Assembly (NCBI RefSeq): GCF_023707985.1 | Contig: NZ_BRCF01000003.1 | Location: 62,001-126,000 of the forward strand | Direction: 5' to 3' | DNA length: 64,000 bases | From: Sporosarcina sp. NCCP-2716 | GTDB lineage: Bacteria; Bacillota; Bacilli; Bacillales_A; Planococcaceae | In this document: piece after piece, positions 18,459-26,648 of the stretch | How positions within the stretch are numbered: position 1 is the stretch's first letter | Layout: every line of letters starts with the position of its first letter | Translations under genes and position numbers: made by a program | Notes under the pieces: model-generated | Database searches by the model: none | Told to the model about the DNA's origin: nothing | What the model saw: the letters and a program-made list of their open reading frames with translations, nothing else

Positions 18459-19292
18459 CTACCTGTCCATTTCCCCCTGGACACGTTTTGGCAAACCCCA
18501 ATCTTGCAGTACGCTCATGTACCTGTCTTCCATCAGCGAATAGCCGGCAGCATTCGGATGGAAAAAATCCGTATGATACACGAGGTTCGCATTCTCTTCG
18601 AACAGGTCCGCCACCGGAACGAAACAGCTGTTGCCGTCGATCTCGACTCTCGATTCGATCACTTCGTTCCAATCATCGATAATGTCCCCGAACTCCTTGA
18701 CTTCATCGGTGACGAGAAGCATCGGATTATAGAGGCCCGACATGATGATGGGGGCGTCCGGATTGAGCGCACGGATCGTGCCGAAAATCACGCCGAGCCG
18801 TTCGCCGTATCCATCGAGTTCCGTATAGAACGGTTTTTTCTTCAATTTAAACAGATTGGCCTTCACAATTTTCATGATGTCATTGCCGCCGATTGTCATG
18901 AAGATGACATCGGCGTCTTTGACGGATGCCTGGACCGGTTTCTCCTCCAGCTGCTTCAAGAGCTGGTCACTGCGGCGGCCCCGTTTTGCAAGGTTCTCCG
19001 TTTCCACGAACGAAACGCCTTCCCACTCGGTCAGGTCTGACGCCACCCGCTCGAAGTAACCGCCCTTTTTGAGTTCGTCCCCCACTCCCTGTGTCAGGGA
19101 ATCGCCGAGTCCGACGACATGCAGTGACTTCGGCAGGAAGTCGCTCGGTACGGACCATTCCGTATATTCGGCGTCCCGTCTATCGGCAAACGGCTCTGCG
19201 TTATTCCTGAACACTTGATCACACCCCGTCAGCACCAATGAGAAGGCGAGAAAAATGATCCACGCTCTTCTTCTCATTCTCCTTTTCCCCAT
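18459..19292 (-). CDS. ypmR: SGNH/GDSL-type lipoprotein hydrolase (YpmR)
   Basis: A 277-residue lipoprotein. A basic N-terminus and hydrophobic stretch lead to the lipobox LTGC, with C24 the lipidated cysteine. The SGNH hydrolase fold follows: block I GLGDSLTQG with nucleophile S65, block III GGND (N137), and block V DFFHPNAAGY with the catalytic Asp and His. It probably hydrolyses an ester on the outer membrane face; the substrate is unknown. The start could also be the second ATG at 19277, which has an AAGGAGA very close to it. It belongs to the degV-ypmR-ypmS-msrAB operon. Confidence 0.88.
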   Translation of the reverse strand: MGKRRMRRRAWIIFLAFSLVLTGCDQVFRNNAEPFADRRDAEYTEWSVPSDFLPKSLHVVGLGDSLTQGVGDELKKGGYFERVASDLTEWEGVSFVETENLAKRGRRSDQLLKQLEEKPVQASVKDADVIFMTIGGNDIMKIVKANLFKLKKKPFYTELDGYGERLGVIFGTIRALNPDAPIIMSGLYNPMLLVTDEVKEFGDIIDDWNEVIESRVEIDGNSCFVPVADLFEENANLVYHTDFFHPNAAGYSLMEDRYMSVLQDWGLPKRVQGEMDR

Positions 19293-19338
19293 TTCATATG
19301 AATTATGCGGACTTTTCGGCCGTCATCATTTTTATCTG

Positions 19339-20178
19339 TCACTCGGTATAGTACATGAATCCGATCGCCCCGTTGCCGGTATGCGTACTGATGACCGGTG
19401 AAGTGAATGAGAAACGGATATCGGTGATACCGCTATCTTCGATGAGCCGTTTCAGCGGTTCAGCCATCGCAAGCCCGTTGGCATGCGAAATGCCGACGCC
19501 TTTCACGAGCTTGCCCGCAGTATCTTCCTTGAAGGAAGCGAACAGCTGCATGGCGACCTGCTTATGGCTTCGCGCCTTCCCTACCGGCGTATACACACCG
19601 TCCTGCAGCGAAGCGATCGGTTTTATGTTGAGCAGTGAACCGATGATCGCTTTCCCTTTCCCGATCCGCCCGCCTTTGACCAGGTTATCCAGTTTGTCGA
19701 CGACGACGTATAGCATCGTCTTCTTACGCACCTCATTCAAATGCTGAACGATCTCCTGCATCGTCTTTCCGAGCTGCGCCATCTTGGCCGCTTCGATTAC
19801 CTGGAAAGCGAGGGCGTGGGAGATATAACGGGAATCCACCACCGTCACCTGTGTGGTAGTCATTTCGGCGGCCGCCTCAGCAGATTTGACCGTACCGCTC
19901 ATCCCGCCTGTCATATGGATCGACAGCACTTCACTGCCATCCGCCCCAAGTTCATCGTACACTTGTGCCAGGACGCCGGCAGAAGGCTGGGAACTTTTCG
20001 GGAGCTCCCCGGCCGCTTCCATCTTGCCGATGAACTCCTCCGGCCCGATATCCACTTTGTCGAGGTATATGTTACCGTCGATATGGATTGATAACGGAAC
20101 GACCCGGATGCCGTACTCCGCGATTTCTTCTTCAGTCAAATCGGAGGTCGAATCCGTCACGATTTTGATTTTGCTCAT
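19339..20178 (-). CDS. DegV family fatty-acid-binding protein
   Basis: A 279-residue DegV-fold protein. Family members bind fatty acids and act as FakB-type partners of fatty-acid kinase. TDSTSDLT at the N-terminus, the SQPSAG motif near residue 60, the HMTGGMSGT region and VGISHANG near the C-terminus are present. AGGAGAG places the start at the ATG at 20178; an in-frame TTG at 20184 is less likely. It is the first gene of the operon running to yozE and is divergent from the hemolysin III gene. Confidence 0.9.
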   Translation of the reverse strand: MSKIKIVTDSTSDLTEEEIAEYGIRVVPLSIHIDGNIYLDKVDIGPEEFIGKMEAAGELPKSSQPSAGVLAQVYDELGADGSEVLSIHMTGGMSGTVKSAEAAAEMTTTQVTVVDSRYISHALAFQVIEAAKMAQLGKTMQEIVQHLNEVRKKTMLYVVVDKLDNLVKGGRIGKGKAIIGSLLNIKPIASLQDGVYTPVGKARSHKQVAMQLFASFKEDTAGKLVKGVGISHANGLAMAEPLKRLIEDSGITDIRFSFTSPVISTHTGNGAIGFMYYTE

Positions 20179-20199
20179 TGCCAATCTCTCCTCTGTCAG

Positions 20200-20228
20200 T
20201 GGAAACTAAGTTTCTATTTTAGTATAAT
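20200..20228 (+). promoter_or_regulatory. Sigma-A promoter of the hemolysin III gene
   Basis: TGGAAA (20200-20205), a 17-base spacer and a perfect TATAAT (20223-20228) lie 24 bases before the start codon. Confidence 0.6.
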
Positions 20229-20252
20229 AAACGAAAAGGAGGCTTACTGCAC

Positions 20253-20888
20253 ATGCCCAGCGCTGTCGATTACAAAACGACTGCTGAAGAACGGTGGAAT
20301 GCCATCACGCACGCTATTGGTATTGTCCTTTCCATACCAGCGCTCGTGCTGCTGGTACTGAAAGGGATTCGCCAGGAGAGTCCGCTTGCACTCGTCAGCT
20401 ATGTCATCTTCGGCTGCTCGATGCTTCTGCTTTACGTCATGAGCACCCTGCTTCACAGTTCGTCTGAACGGCATAAACGGCTCTTTTCGATCTTCGACCA
20501 TTCAGCGATCTATTTCCTTATCGCCGGCACCTACACGCCGTTCGTCCTGATCGGCATCGGAGGCGCACTCGGCTGGACGCTGTTCGGCATCGTGTGGGGG
20601 CTCACCGTTTTCGGCACCGTGTTCAAGATCTTGTTCATCCACCGCTTTGAAGTCGTGTCCCTCATTTTGTACATCGTCATGGGATGGCTCATCATCGTCG
20701 GCATCAGACCTCTGTACGGAGCCCTTTCCGCCCCGGGACTGGCACTGCTCGTGACAGGCGGAGTTCTTTATACGGCAGGAGCATTCGTCTACGCCTGGCG
20801 CTCACTGCCGTTCAACCATGCGATCTGGCATCTGTTCGTGCTGGCAGGCAGCGCTTCGATGTATTTCAGCGTCTTGTTCTATTTATGA
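20253..20888 (+). CDS. yplQ: Hemolysin III / PAQR-type membrane protein (YplQ)
   Basis: A 211-residue protein with about seven membrane segments, of the HlyIII/PAQR superfamily. The conserved residues are seen in STLLHSS and in the C-terminal FNHAIWHLFVLAGS, which together carry the His residues of the metal site. Bacterial members regulate membrane fluidity (TrhA); the hemolysin name comes from overexpression tests. AAGGAGG precedes the ATG. The same gene lies near dfrA in B. subtilis. Ends at a bidirectional terminator shared with dfrA. Confidence 0.92.
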   Translation: MPSAVDYKTTAEERWNAITHAIGIVLSIPALVLLVLKGIRQESPLALVSYVIFGCSMLLLYVMSTLLHSSSERHKRLFSIFDHSAIYFLIAGTYTPFVLIGIGGALGWTLFGIVWGLTVFGTVFKILFIHRFEVVSLILYIVMGWLIIVGIRPLYGALSAPGLALLVTGGVLYTAGAFVYAWRSLPFNHAIWHLFVLAGSASMYFSVLFYL

Positions 20889-20917
20889 ACAATATGCTGT
20901 AAGTATGTTATGAAAGA

Positions 20918-20966
20918 AAAGAGACTGATTCAGAACGTCCGAGTGACTTTCGAATCGGTCTCTTTC
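20918..20966 (+). terminator. Bidirectional terminator between yplQ and dfrA
   Basis: AAAGAGACTGATTC pairs with GAATCGGTCTCTTTC (one G-T pair), with T-rich sequence on both strands. A second small stem, GCAGCCAG/CTGGCTGC, follows at 20978-20998. Confidence 0.75.
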
Positions 20967-20998
20967 TATTCACTCAGGCAGCCAGGCAGACTGGCTGC

Positions 20999-21487
20999 TT
21001 ATGCTGCAGTTTCCCGTTCGTAGATACAGTAAACATAGGGAATGCCGTCTTCGGTATAATGGGCAGCCGATTCGGAAAGGAGTTTCCAGCCTGTCGAATA
21101 GTCCGGGAAGAATGTATCGCCTTCATAGCTGTGCTGGATGACCGTTACATACAGACGGTCGGCGAAAGCCATCACCATGTCGAAAATTTGAGCACCACCG
21201 ATGATCATCACTTCATCCGCATAGCTTTCCGCGCGGGCGATCGCCTCTTCGAGCGTACTGACAGCGACCGTCCCTTCAGCGGAGTATTCCGGGTTGCGGG
21301 TCAGGATGATATTGAGCCTGCCTTTCAGCGGACGGCCGATCGATTCGAACGTTTTCCGGCCCATGATGATCCCTTTGCCCATCGTCTTCTCTTTAAAGTA
21401 TTTCAACTCTTCCGGTATGTGCCATGGCATGGCGTTATGCGCCCCGATGACACGGTTTTCATCGTGTGCTACCAGCAGTGAAATCAT
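20999..21487 (-). CDS. dfrA: Dihydrofolate reductase
   Basis: A 162-residue chromosomal dihydrofolate reductase that regenerates tetrahydrofolate with NADPH; target of trimethoprim. NAMPWHIPEELKYFK holds the catalytic acid (E27, equivalent to Asp27 of E. coli), GRKTFESIGRPL the nucleotide-binding loop, and IIGGAQIF the second. ACAGGAGG precedes the ATG, 15 bases after the thyA stop. It is the natural partner of thyA, which produces dihydrofolate. Confidence 0.96.
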   Translation of the reverse strand: MISLLVAHDENRVIGAHNAMPWHIPEELKYFKEKTMGKGIIMGRKTFESIGRPLKGRLNIILTRNPEYSAEGTVAVSTLEEAIARAESYADEVMIIGGAQIFDMVMAFADRLYVTVIQHSYEGDTFFPDYSTGWKLLSESAAHYTEDGIPYVYCIYERETAA

Positions 21488-21502
21488 ATGGATCCCTCCT
21501 GT

Positions 21503-22450
21503 TCAGACAGCGACCGGCGCTGTTATTTTCGGATGCGGGTTGTAATTGTCGAGCTGGATGTCCGCAGTGGTAAGGTCGAAAATGGATTTGCCCTCCATGT
21601 CGACTGTCATTGTCGGCAGCGGCCGCGGTTCACGGGTCAGCTGCTCGTTCACTTGGTCCAGATGATTGGAATAGATGTGGGCATCGCCGAGCGTATGGAT
21701 AAACTCGCCCGGTTCCAGTCCCGTCTCCAGTGCGATCAGATGGACAAGGAGCGCATACGAAGCGATGTTGAACGGCACCCCGATGAAGATGTCGGCACTG
21801 CGCTGATAGAGCTGGCAGGACAGTTTTCCGTCCGCGACATAGAACTGGAACAGCACGTGACACGGCGGAAGCGCCATGTCGTCAAGTTCGCCCGGGTTCC
21901 ATGCCGTCACGATATGGCGTCTCGAATCGGGATTCGACTTCAGTCCGTCGATGAGCTGTTTGATCTGATCGACCGGCTGCTGTCCGGAAGAGGCGCCGAA
22001 GCTCCGCCACTGCCGCCCATACACAGGACCGAGATCTCCGTAGCGTTCAGCAAATTCCTCGTCGGCAAGCAGCCGTTCCTTGAACGCTGCCATCTCCTGC
22101 TCATAGACCGTTCGGAATTCCGGGTCGACAGGGGCCCGTCTGCCGAAATCCGTCATATTTGGACCGCTGTATTCCGTACTCGTCACCCATTGTTCGAATG
22201 CCCATTCATCCCAGATCGGGTTTCTCTCTTCGACAAGTGTCCTGACGTTCGTATCGCCTTTCAGGAACCAGAGCAGTTCGGAGACAATCAGCCGGAATGC
22301 CGTCTTTTTCGTAGTCAGGAGCGGGAAGCCCTGCTGGAGATTGTACCGCATCTGATAACCGAAGACGCTGAGCGTCCCGGTCCCCGTCCGGTCCCCTTTT
22401 TGAGTGCCGGTTTCCAAAACGTGCCGGCAAAGATCCAAGTATTGTTTCAT
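21503..22450 (-). CDS. thyA: Thymidylate synthase
   Basis: A 315-residue ThyA that methylates dUMP to dTMP using methylenetetrahydrofolate. [12 protein letters not shown] lies near the N-terminus, the catalytic cysteine is C197 in [11 protein letters not shown], and [16 protein letters not shown] and HLGDAHIY-like ([11 protein letters not shown]) motifs follow. The length, with an insertion of about 50 residues relative to E. coli ThyA, matches the Staphylococcus and B. subtilis ThyB-like long forms. Co-transcribed with dfrA. Confidence 0.96.
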   Translation of the reverse strand: MKQYLDLCRHVLETGTQKGDRTGTGTLSVFGYQMRYNLQQGFPLLTTKKTAFRLIVSELLWFLKGDTNVRTLVEERNPIWDEWAFEQWVTSTEYSGPNMTDFGRRAPVDPEFRTVYEQEMAAFKERLLADEEFAERYGDLGPVYGRQWRSFGASSGQQPVDQIKQLIDGLKSNPDSRRHIVTAWNPGELDDMALPPCHVLFQFYVADGKLSCQLYQRSADIFIGVPFNIASYALLVHLIALETGLEPGEFIHTLGDAHIYSNHLDQVNEQLTREPRPLPTMTVDMEGKSIFDLTTADIQLDNYNPHPKITAPVAV

Positions 22451-22522
22451 GTGCAGCCCTCCTGTAACTCTCTAGTACAACTATAACAAAACAAGGATGC
22501 TGCCACAATTCGCAGGCCCACT

Positions 22523-22543
22523 AAAAAAACCGCCGGGGGCGGC
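22523..22543 (-). terminator. Terminator of ypjP
   Basis: Minus strand GCCGCC, a 3-base loop and GGCGG followed by seven T residues, directly after the ypjP stop. Confidence 0.75.
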
Positions 22544-22546
22544 TGT

Positions 22547-23146
22547 TCAGGACAGCCACTTCGGCGGAGTGTTCTTGGACCAGTAGACATCGCCGAGTGC
22601 GTAGTGCGTCTCGTAATCGTCTGCAGCCTCGTGATAATGGAAATTGAAATAATAGCCGTCTTGCGGACGTTTCTCCGTACGGACGTGGAACAGGAGCAGA
22701 TTCTTGTCGGTCTCGGCATCCTTGATGTTGAAGATCTTTTCCGCATGGCCGCCGGACGGCTGTTCCGAGATCGCAAGCTTGCGGTCCATCTGGAACTGTT
22801 CGCCGTACGTCTCCCGGATGACCTGTTCGATCTGCGGGAAGATGACTTCGTCGAACTCATTGCCGATTGCCGGCCCGATCTTGGAACCGAATTTCACGAA
22901 TGCGAGATCGCGCGCCCCGCTGATCAGGTCCTCCTCCGTCGCAATCCGCGGCTGTTCCGCACGGTCACTCAGGAACGGGCTGTCGAACTGCACACCATAC
23001 CGGGTGTCATGCTGCGCCTCCCCGGCTTCCTTGATATCCTCTTTCTGCTGTAAGGCCGCCCATATTTCATGGGACGGTGAAATAACTCCGAACGTTACGA
23101 AGGCAACTGAAATGACCATCAGCTGCTGCAGCCATTTTTTCATCAT
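22547..23146 (-). CDS. ypjP: YpjP-like secreted protein
   Basis: A 199-residue protein with an N-terminal membrane or signal segment (about 5-28) and a conserved extracytoplasmic domain ending YHEAADDYETHYALGDVYWS. It resembles YpjP of B. subtilis, which is encoded in the same thymidylate synthase/DHFR neighbourhood; function unknown. AGGTG precedes the tandem ATG start. A terminator separates it from thyA. Confidence 0.85.
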   Translation of the reverse strand: MMKKWLQQLMVISVAFVTFGVISPSHEIWAALQQKEDIKEAGEAQHDTRYGVQFDSPFLSDRAEQPRIATEEDLISGARDLAFVKFGSKIGPAIGNEFDEVIFPQIEQVIRETYGEQFQMDRKLAISEQPSGGHAEKIFNIKDAETDKNLLLFHVRTEKRPQDGYYFNFHYHEAADDYETHYALGDVYWSKNTPPKWLS

Positions 23147-23236
23147 CCATCACCTGCACTTATGTATTTTAAAACGATTGCTTTCTGAACAGTACGAATA
23201 AGGAACGAAAAGGTTCCTTCTTTTCTGCTTTCATTG

Positions 23237-23277
23237 TACAATAACTAACAGGGAACGTGTATGTTTTTTTAAGGAGG
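23237..23277 (+). promoter_or_regulatory. Promoter -10 and strong ribosome-binding site of the microprotein
   Basis: TACAAT (23237-23242) with a weak TTCCTT 17 bases upstream, then AAGGAGG at 23271-23277, eight bases before the ATG. Confidence 0.5.
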
Positions 23278-23285
23278 TTGCTCAG

Positions 23286-23363
23286 ATGGATGTTCAACTG
23301 CTCGCCGGCATCGGCATGCTGATTTTCGTTTTGTACTTAAGTTCACTTAACTTCACGCACTAA
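23286..23363 (+). CDS. 25-residue single-span membrane microprotein
   Basis: A short frame, ATG to TAA, encoding 25 residues: MDVQLLAGIGMLIFVLYLSS followed by LNFTH. Residues 4-20 make one hydrophobic membrane helix. It has every part of a small gene: a -10 box, a full AAGGAGG site at ideal distance, and a perfect 15-bp terminator hairpin right after the stop. It lies in the divergent gap between ypjP and the ypiP-like gene. I do not recognise the family and assign no function; chance is unlikely because of the complete expression signals. Confidence 0.65.
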   Translation: MDVQLLAGIGMLIFVLYLSSLNFTH

Positions 23364-23372
23364 TACGCAAGG

Positions 23373-23410
23373 ACGCCCGCCGGATTCGCTTGAATCCGGC
23401 GGGCGTTTTC
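23373..23410 (+). terminator. Terminator of the microprotein gene
   Basis: ACGCCCGCCGGATTC and its perfect complement GAATCCGGCGGGCGT flank a GCTT loop, followed by TTTTC on the plus strand. On the minus strand no T run follows, so it mainly serves the microprotein. Confidence 0.8.
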
Positions 23411-24197
23411 ATGTTTCGATATAGCCGAAATGGAACTTTGTGTTTGGCCGGCGGATGCGGGTGAAGCCGTATTCCTCAAAAGACGGATCGGTGTAATGCC
23501 CCTTCAGGACCACACGCGATGCTGCCACCCGTGCGGCTTCAGCCACCCACTCCCCCGTCAGCCCGCCCCCTGCTCCCGCGTGACGGAGCGGCGCGAAATT
23601 CGAAGATTCTTCGATCGCCGCAGAAAACATCGGGTCGAGATAGACGACGTCGAACGAAGCTGTGTCCAATGTGCGTAAATAGCCGAGCGATTCCTGCTGG
23701 ACCACTTCGATCCGCTCCATGGCGAGTTTCAATTCATTGAAGGAAGCCGGAAACTGACGCAGCCCCTGCCGGGTGATGAACGCGACATCCGGGTCCGCTT
23801 CCGTGCCGGCTGCACGCCCGGAAGGTCCGACTGCGAACGAAGCCACAATGCTGTCCGTCGCGAGACCGAGCGTGCAGTCGAGAAAACGGGATCCAGCCGT
23901 CAGACCGGCTGCTTCGACAAGGGGATCGGTCTCCCCGTGCAGCAGCCGTTTCAGACGGAAAACCGCCGTATCCGGATGGAAGAAGAACGGGTCGTCTGCA
24001 TGGCCGGTACGGAACAGTTCATACCGTTCCTTCCCGGCGACCAGGATATCCGCTCCGTATTCGTCCATGAGACGACTGACGGACCGCTTGTTCCTGCGTA
24101 TGACGGGATAACCGAGTTCCTGCTGCGCAGCGAGCGCACGAGATTCGGTCGTGCTGTCAGGACGGCCGGCTGTCGTGATGACTTTCCTGAGGCTCAC
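23409..24197 (-). CDS. ypiP: Class I SAM-dependent methyltransferase (YpiP, RsmJ-like)
   Basis: A 262-residue methyltransferase related to the RsmJ/DUF548 group, of which E. coli RsmJ modifies 16S rRNA. The SAM-binding loop is at FLDCTLGLATDS (about 115-126), and the catalytic-type motif VYLDPMFS follows near residue 195. The N-terminal part is a helical extension with the RRNKRSVSRLM segment. It overlaps brxA by four bases (ATGA) and is translated with it. The substrate in Firmicutes is not established. Confidence 0.82.
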   Translation of the reverse strand: MSLRKVITTAGRPDSTTESRALAAQQELGYPVIRRNKRSVSRLMDEYGADILVAGKERYELFRTGHADDPFFFHPDTAVFRLKRLLHGETDPLVEAAGLTAGSRFLDCTLGLATDSIVASFAVGPSGRAAGTEADPDVAFITRQGLRQFPASFNELKLAMERIEVVQQESLGYLRTLDTASFDVVYLDPMFSAAIEESSNFAPLRHAGAGGGLTGEWVAEAARVAASRVVLKGHYTDPSFEEYGFTRIRRPNTKFHFGYIET

Positions 24198-24631
24198 GAC
24201 ACGGCGACTTGCCGGAGAGCACCCGCCAGATGGTCACGGACCTGTTCCATATCGTACCCTTCGATCTGTTCCCGGGGGATGAAATACGCAAGTTCGCCGT
24301 CTTTTATCACGGCGATCGATGGTGAGCTCGGCGGCACTTCATCGAAATAGGTGCGCATTTTTGCTGTCGCATCCTTGTCCTGTCCCGCAAACACGGTGTA
24401 CAGCTGATCGGGTTTCTGTTCAGTCATTTCCACAGCTTCCCGGACTGCCGGGCGGGCAAGGCCAGCCGCACAGCCGCAGACGGAGTTGACGACGACGAGC
24501 GCTGTGCCTTTATGACTGACCATTGCCTGCTCCACGTCCTCTGCTGTCATCAATTCCGTGAACCCGCTCGCCGTCAGTTCCTGGCGCATCGGCTGGACGA
24601 TTCCGCGCATATATTCTTCGTAAGCATTCAT
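24194..24631 (-). CDS. brxA: Bacilliredoxin BrxA/YphP
   Basis: A 145-residue thioredoxin-fold protein with the unusual CGC active site (C52 and C54 in NSVCGCAAG). Bacilliredoxins remove bacillithiol from S-bacillithiolated proteins after oxidative stress. The SPSIAVIKDGELAYFI strand with a cis-proline is present. First gene of a two-gene unit with the methyltransferase. It implies that the organism makes bacillithiol, as Bacillales do. Confidence 0.93.
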   Translation of the reverse strand: MNAYEEYMRGIVQPMRQELTASGFTELMTAEDVEQAMVSHKGTALVVVNSVCGCAAGLARPAVREAVEMTEQKPDQLYTVFAGQDKDATAKMRTYFDEVPPSSPSIAVIKDGELAYFIPREQIEGYDMEQVRDHLAGALRQVAVS

Positions 24632-24789
24632 GTTCGATTTCCCCTTTCATTTCCGATATGCATCAGTGCACATCTCTTACGCTTATTGTACATGTTACAG
24701 AGCCGAAAGAAAACGAACCGGCCCGGGAGCCGGATGACCGGCGTCTGTGGTACAATTCTCCAAGAACATTGGATACAAGGAGAATCGAT

Positions 24790-25431
24790 ATGGACCGTAA
24801 ATTACAACAGATGAATACACGATATTTCGAGCAGTTTACCGGCAGGACGCTCGTGGAGACCGACGTACTCGGCTTCCTGTCACTGGCAGCCGGTCAAAGC
24901 GGCAGCCCCGTGCTCTGTGCGCTGCATGAACTGACTGCAGGGCGGGATACGCAGTCCGGAACTGTTGCAGACTATTTCAAGAATGCAGCTGATATTGTCA
25001 GCCGGCTCGGCTCTGGCGGCCCAAAAGAGAAAATCGAGCTCCTTTTCACGTTCAAGGATGTACGGAATGCCCTCAATCAGTATTTCACGGAGGCCGGCTG
25101 CGGCAAGCTGTCCGCTGAACCGGTCAGCGATTTCCTGCTGCTCGTCATTTCACTGCTGCAGCATGTCCCGTTCCGGCAGGGGAAGAACCGCCGTATCGCA
25201 GGCTCCCTGTTTTTCGGGGCTTCCGAGAAGGAGCTGCTGCTGCTCTGTTCTGTGAAAACGATCGTCAACGGGCGTTCCATCCCGGTCACATTCCCGGTGA
25301 TTGCCGTGAAAAATGAGTACGAGCCTGTGAAAAGGCAGGATGCCGCAGATTCCCCATATCTGTTCGAGGATTCCGCAGCCGAAGTCATCCGCCATGACGG
25401 CAAACTTCTTATCACATTCCCGGAAGCATGA
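24790..25431 (+). CDS. Unrecognised 213-residue protein
   Basis: A gene with a clear AAGGAG site seven to nine bases before the ATG at 24790 and a strong terminator after the stop. The protein is soluble and mixed alpha/beta, with a hydrophobic helix in the middle (DFLLLVISLLQHV, about 118-130) and a C-terminal beta-rich half (about 140-213). No motif of a known enzyme family was recognised. It is divergent from brxA. Codon use matches its neighbours, so it does not look recently acquired. Confidence 0.8.
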   Translation: MDRKLQQMNTRYFEQFTGRTLVETDVLGFLSLAAGQSGSPVLCALHELTAGRDTQSGTVADYFKNAADIVSRLGSGGPKEKIELLFTFKDVRNALNQYFTEAGCGKLSAEPVSDFLLLVISLLQHVPFRQGKNRRIAGSLFFGASEKELLLLCSVKTIVNGRSIPVTFPVIAVKNEYEPVKRQDAADSPYLFEDSAAEVIRHDGKLLITFPEA

Positions 25432-25466
25432 CAGGCACGCGGCGGACCGCCTGCCGCAGCGCATAC

Positions 25467-25498
25467 AAAAAGCAGCCAATTGACTGGCTGCTTTTTTT
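25467..25498 (+). terminator. Bidirectional terminator before cvfC
   Basis: AAAAAGCAGCCA pairs with TGGCTGCTTTTT around a 6-base loop; T runs on both strands. Confidence 0.9.
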
Positions 25499-25505
25499 GT
25501 GTTCA

Positions 25506-26633
25506 TCAGGTTTCCGAGCTGCGCAATTCGGTCATCTGTTTCCAGATCGAACCTTTGGCGTCTTCGCCTTCTTCGATCCGCGCGATGGCCATCCTCACTT
25601 GCAGTTTGACTTCGAATTCCGGATCCTCTTCGGCCGCGTGCAGCGCCGGCAGTGCTTTATCGGTTCCCGTTTCATAGAGGAACATTGCGGCACGCCAGCG
25701 GACGAGCTTGTTCTTGTCCTGCAGCAGGCGGATGGCCGCGTCTTCGAATTCCGGGAAGCCGAGGTCGCTCATGCAGTCCCCTGCCGTTCGGCGGACCGCC
25801 CAGCTTTTATCCTGCAGCGCCTTTTCGATATAAGGAACGGTCTCAATCGATTCGACCATGCCGAGATAGACGGCGGATAGACGGCGGATGGACATCTTTT
25901 CGTCTTCCAGCGCCCGTCCGAGCAGCGGCAGATCGGCCGTCGTCGGGTCCGGCATCTGATCGAGCAGGCGGAACCGGGTTTCCCAGTCCGCTGTTTCGAA
26001 CTCATCGAGCGACACCGGTTTCTTCTCAGGTGACGCATGGGTATCCCCCTCGAGCTGACTTTCGACGATGGCTGCAAGCCGGTCATCCGGGTAAGCCGCT
26101 TCCACTTCGTTGACGACAGTCTCACCGATCTCTCCCTTTTCACCGTAGCGGATGCCGTAATCGGCCCATTTCCTCAGCAGGATATAATTCTCGACTTCCG
26201 CGCTGTGGACGCGCTCCATCGCCTGCACGAACCGGTCGCTCAGCGCAAAGCGGCTTTCACTCTCACTGTCGAACACTTTCACTTGCAGCGGAATCCCTTT
26301 GTATGTCTGGACGTGCACATATACTTCCCCGTAATGATCATCACTTTCCGGGGTTTCCAGCAGCTCACCGGACGTCCCTTCGCTGAAGACGTTCCGGATG
26401 TCGGCGAGGATATTCTCCCAGGCGACGTTACCGGCCCGTTCGACTGCCAGGAAGTCCATGACATGATAGATGCCTTTGACCCCTTTGACATTCAGCAGCC
26501 GGCCGATCGGCTCAGGTGCCGTGGCGGCATCCTCTTTTTTATAATTATGGCTTTCCAGCATCGGCAGTTCAGTATCGACCACGATTTTCATCGAATTCGG
26601 ACTTGGTGTCGGTTCGATGGCGACAATATTCAT
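25506..26633 (-). CDS. cvfC: Conserved virulence factor C-like protein with NifU-type N-terminus and HEAT repeats
   Basis: A 375-residue cytoplasmic protein. Residues of about 1-90 look like the scaffold N-terminal domain shared with Nfu/NifU proteins (PTPSPNSMKIVVD, VKGVKGIYHVMDFLAVER). A middle domain follows, then PBS-type HEAT repeats (about 215-360) with recurring DKSWAVRRTAGDCMSDLG-like units. This matches CvfC of S. aureus, a gene whose loss lowers virulence through an unknown mechanism. It lacks Fe-S cysteines in the N-terminal part. It follows the ABC-F gene by 15 bases on the same strand. Confidence 0.85.
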   Translation of the reverse strand: MNIVAIEPTPSPNSMKIVVDTELPMLESHNYKKEDAATAPEPIGRLLNVKGVKGIYHVMDFLAVERAGNVAWENILADIRNVFSEGTSGELLETPESDDHYGEVYVHVQTYKGIPLQVKVFDSESESRFALSDRFVQAMERVHSAEVENYILLRKWADYGIRYGEKGEIGETVVNEVEAAYPDDRLAAIVESQLEGDTHASPEKKPVSLDEFETADWETRFRLLDQMPDPTTADLPLLGRALEDEKMSIRRLSAVYLGMVESIETVPYIEKALQDKSWAVRRTAGDCMSDLGFPEFEDAAIRLLQDKNKLVRWRAAMFLYETGTDKALPALHAAEEDPEFEVKLQVRMAIARIEEGEDAKGSIWKQMTELRSSET

Positions 26634-26648
26634 CAGTCGGTCCCTCCC

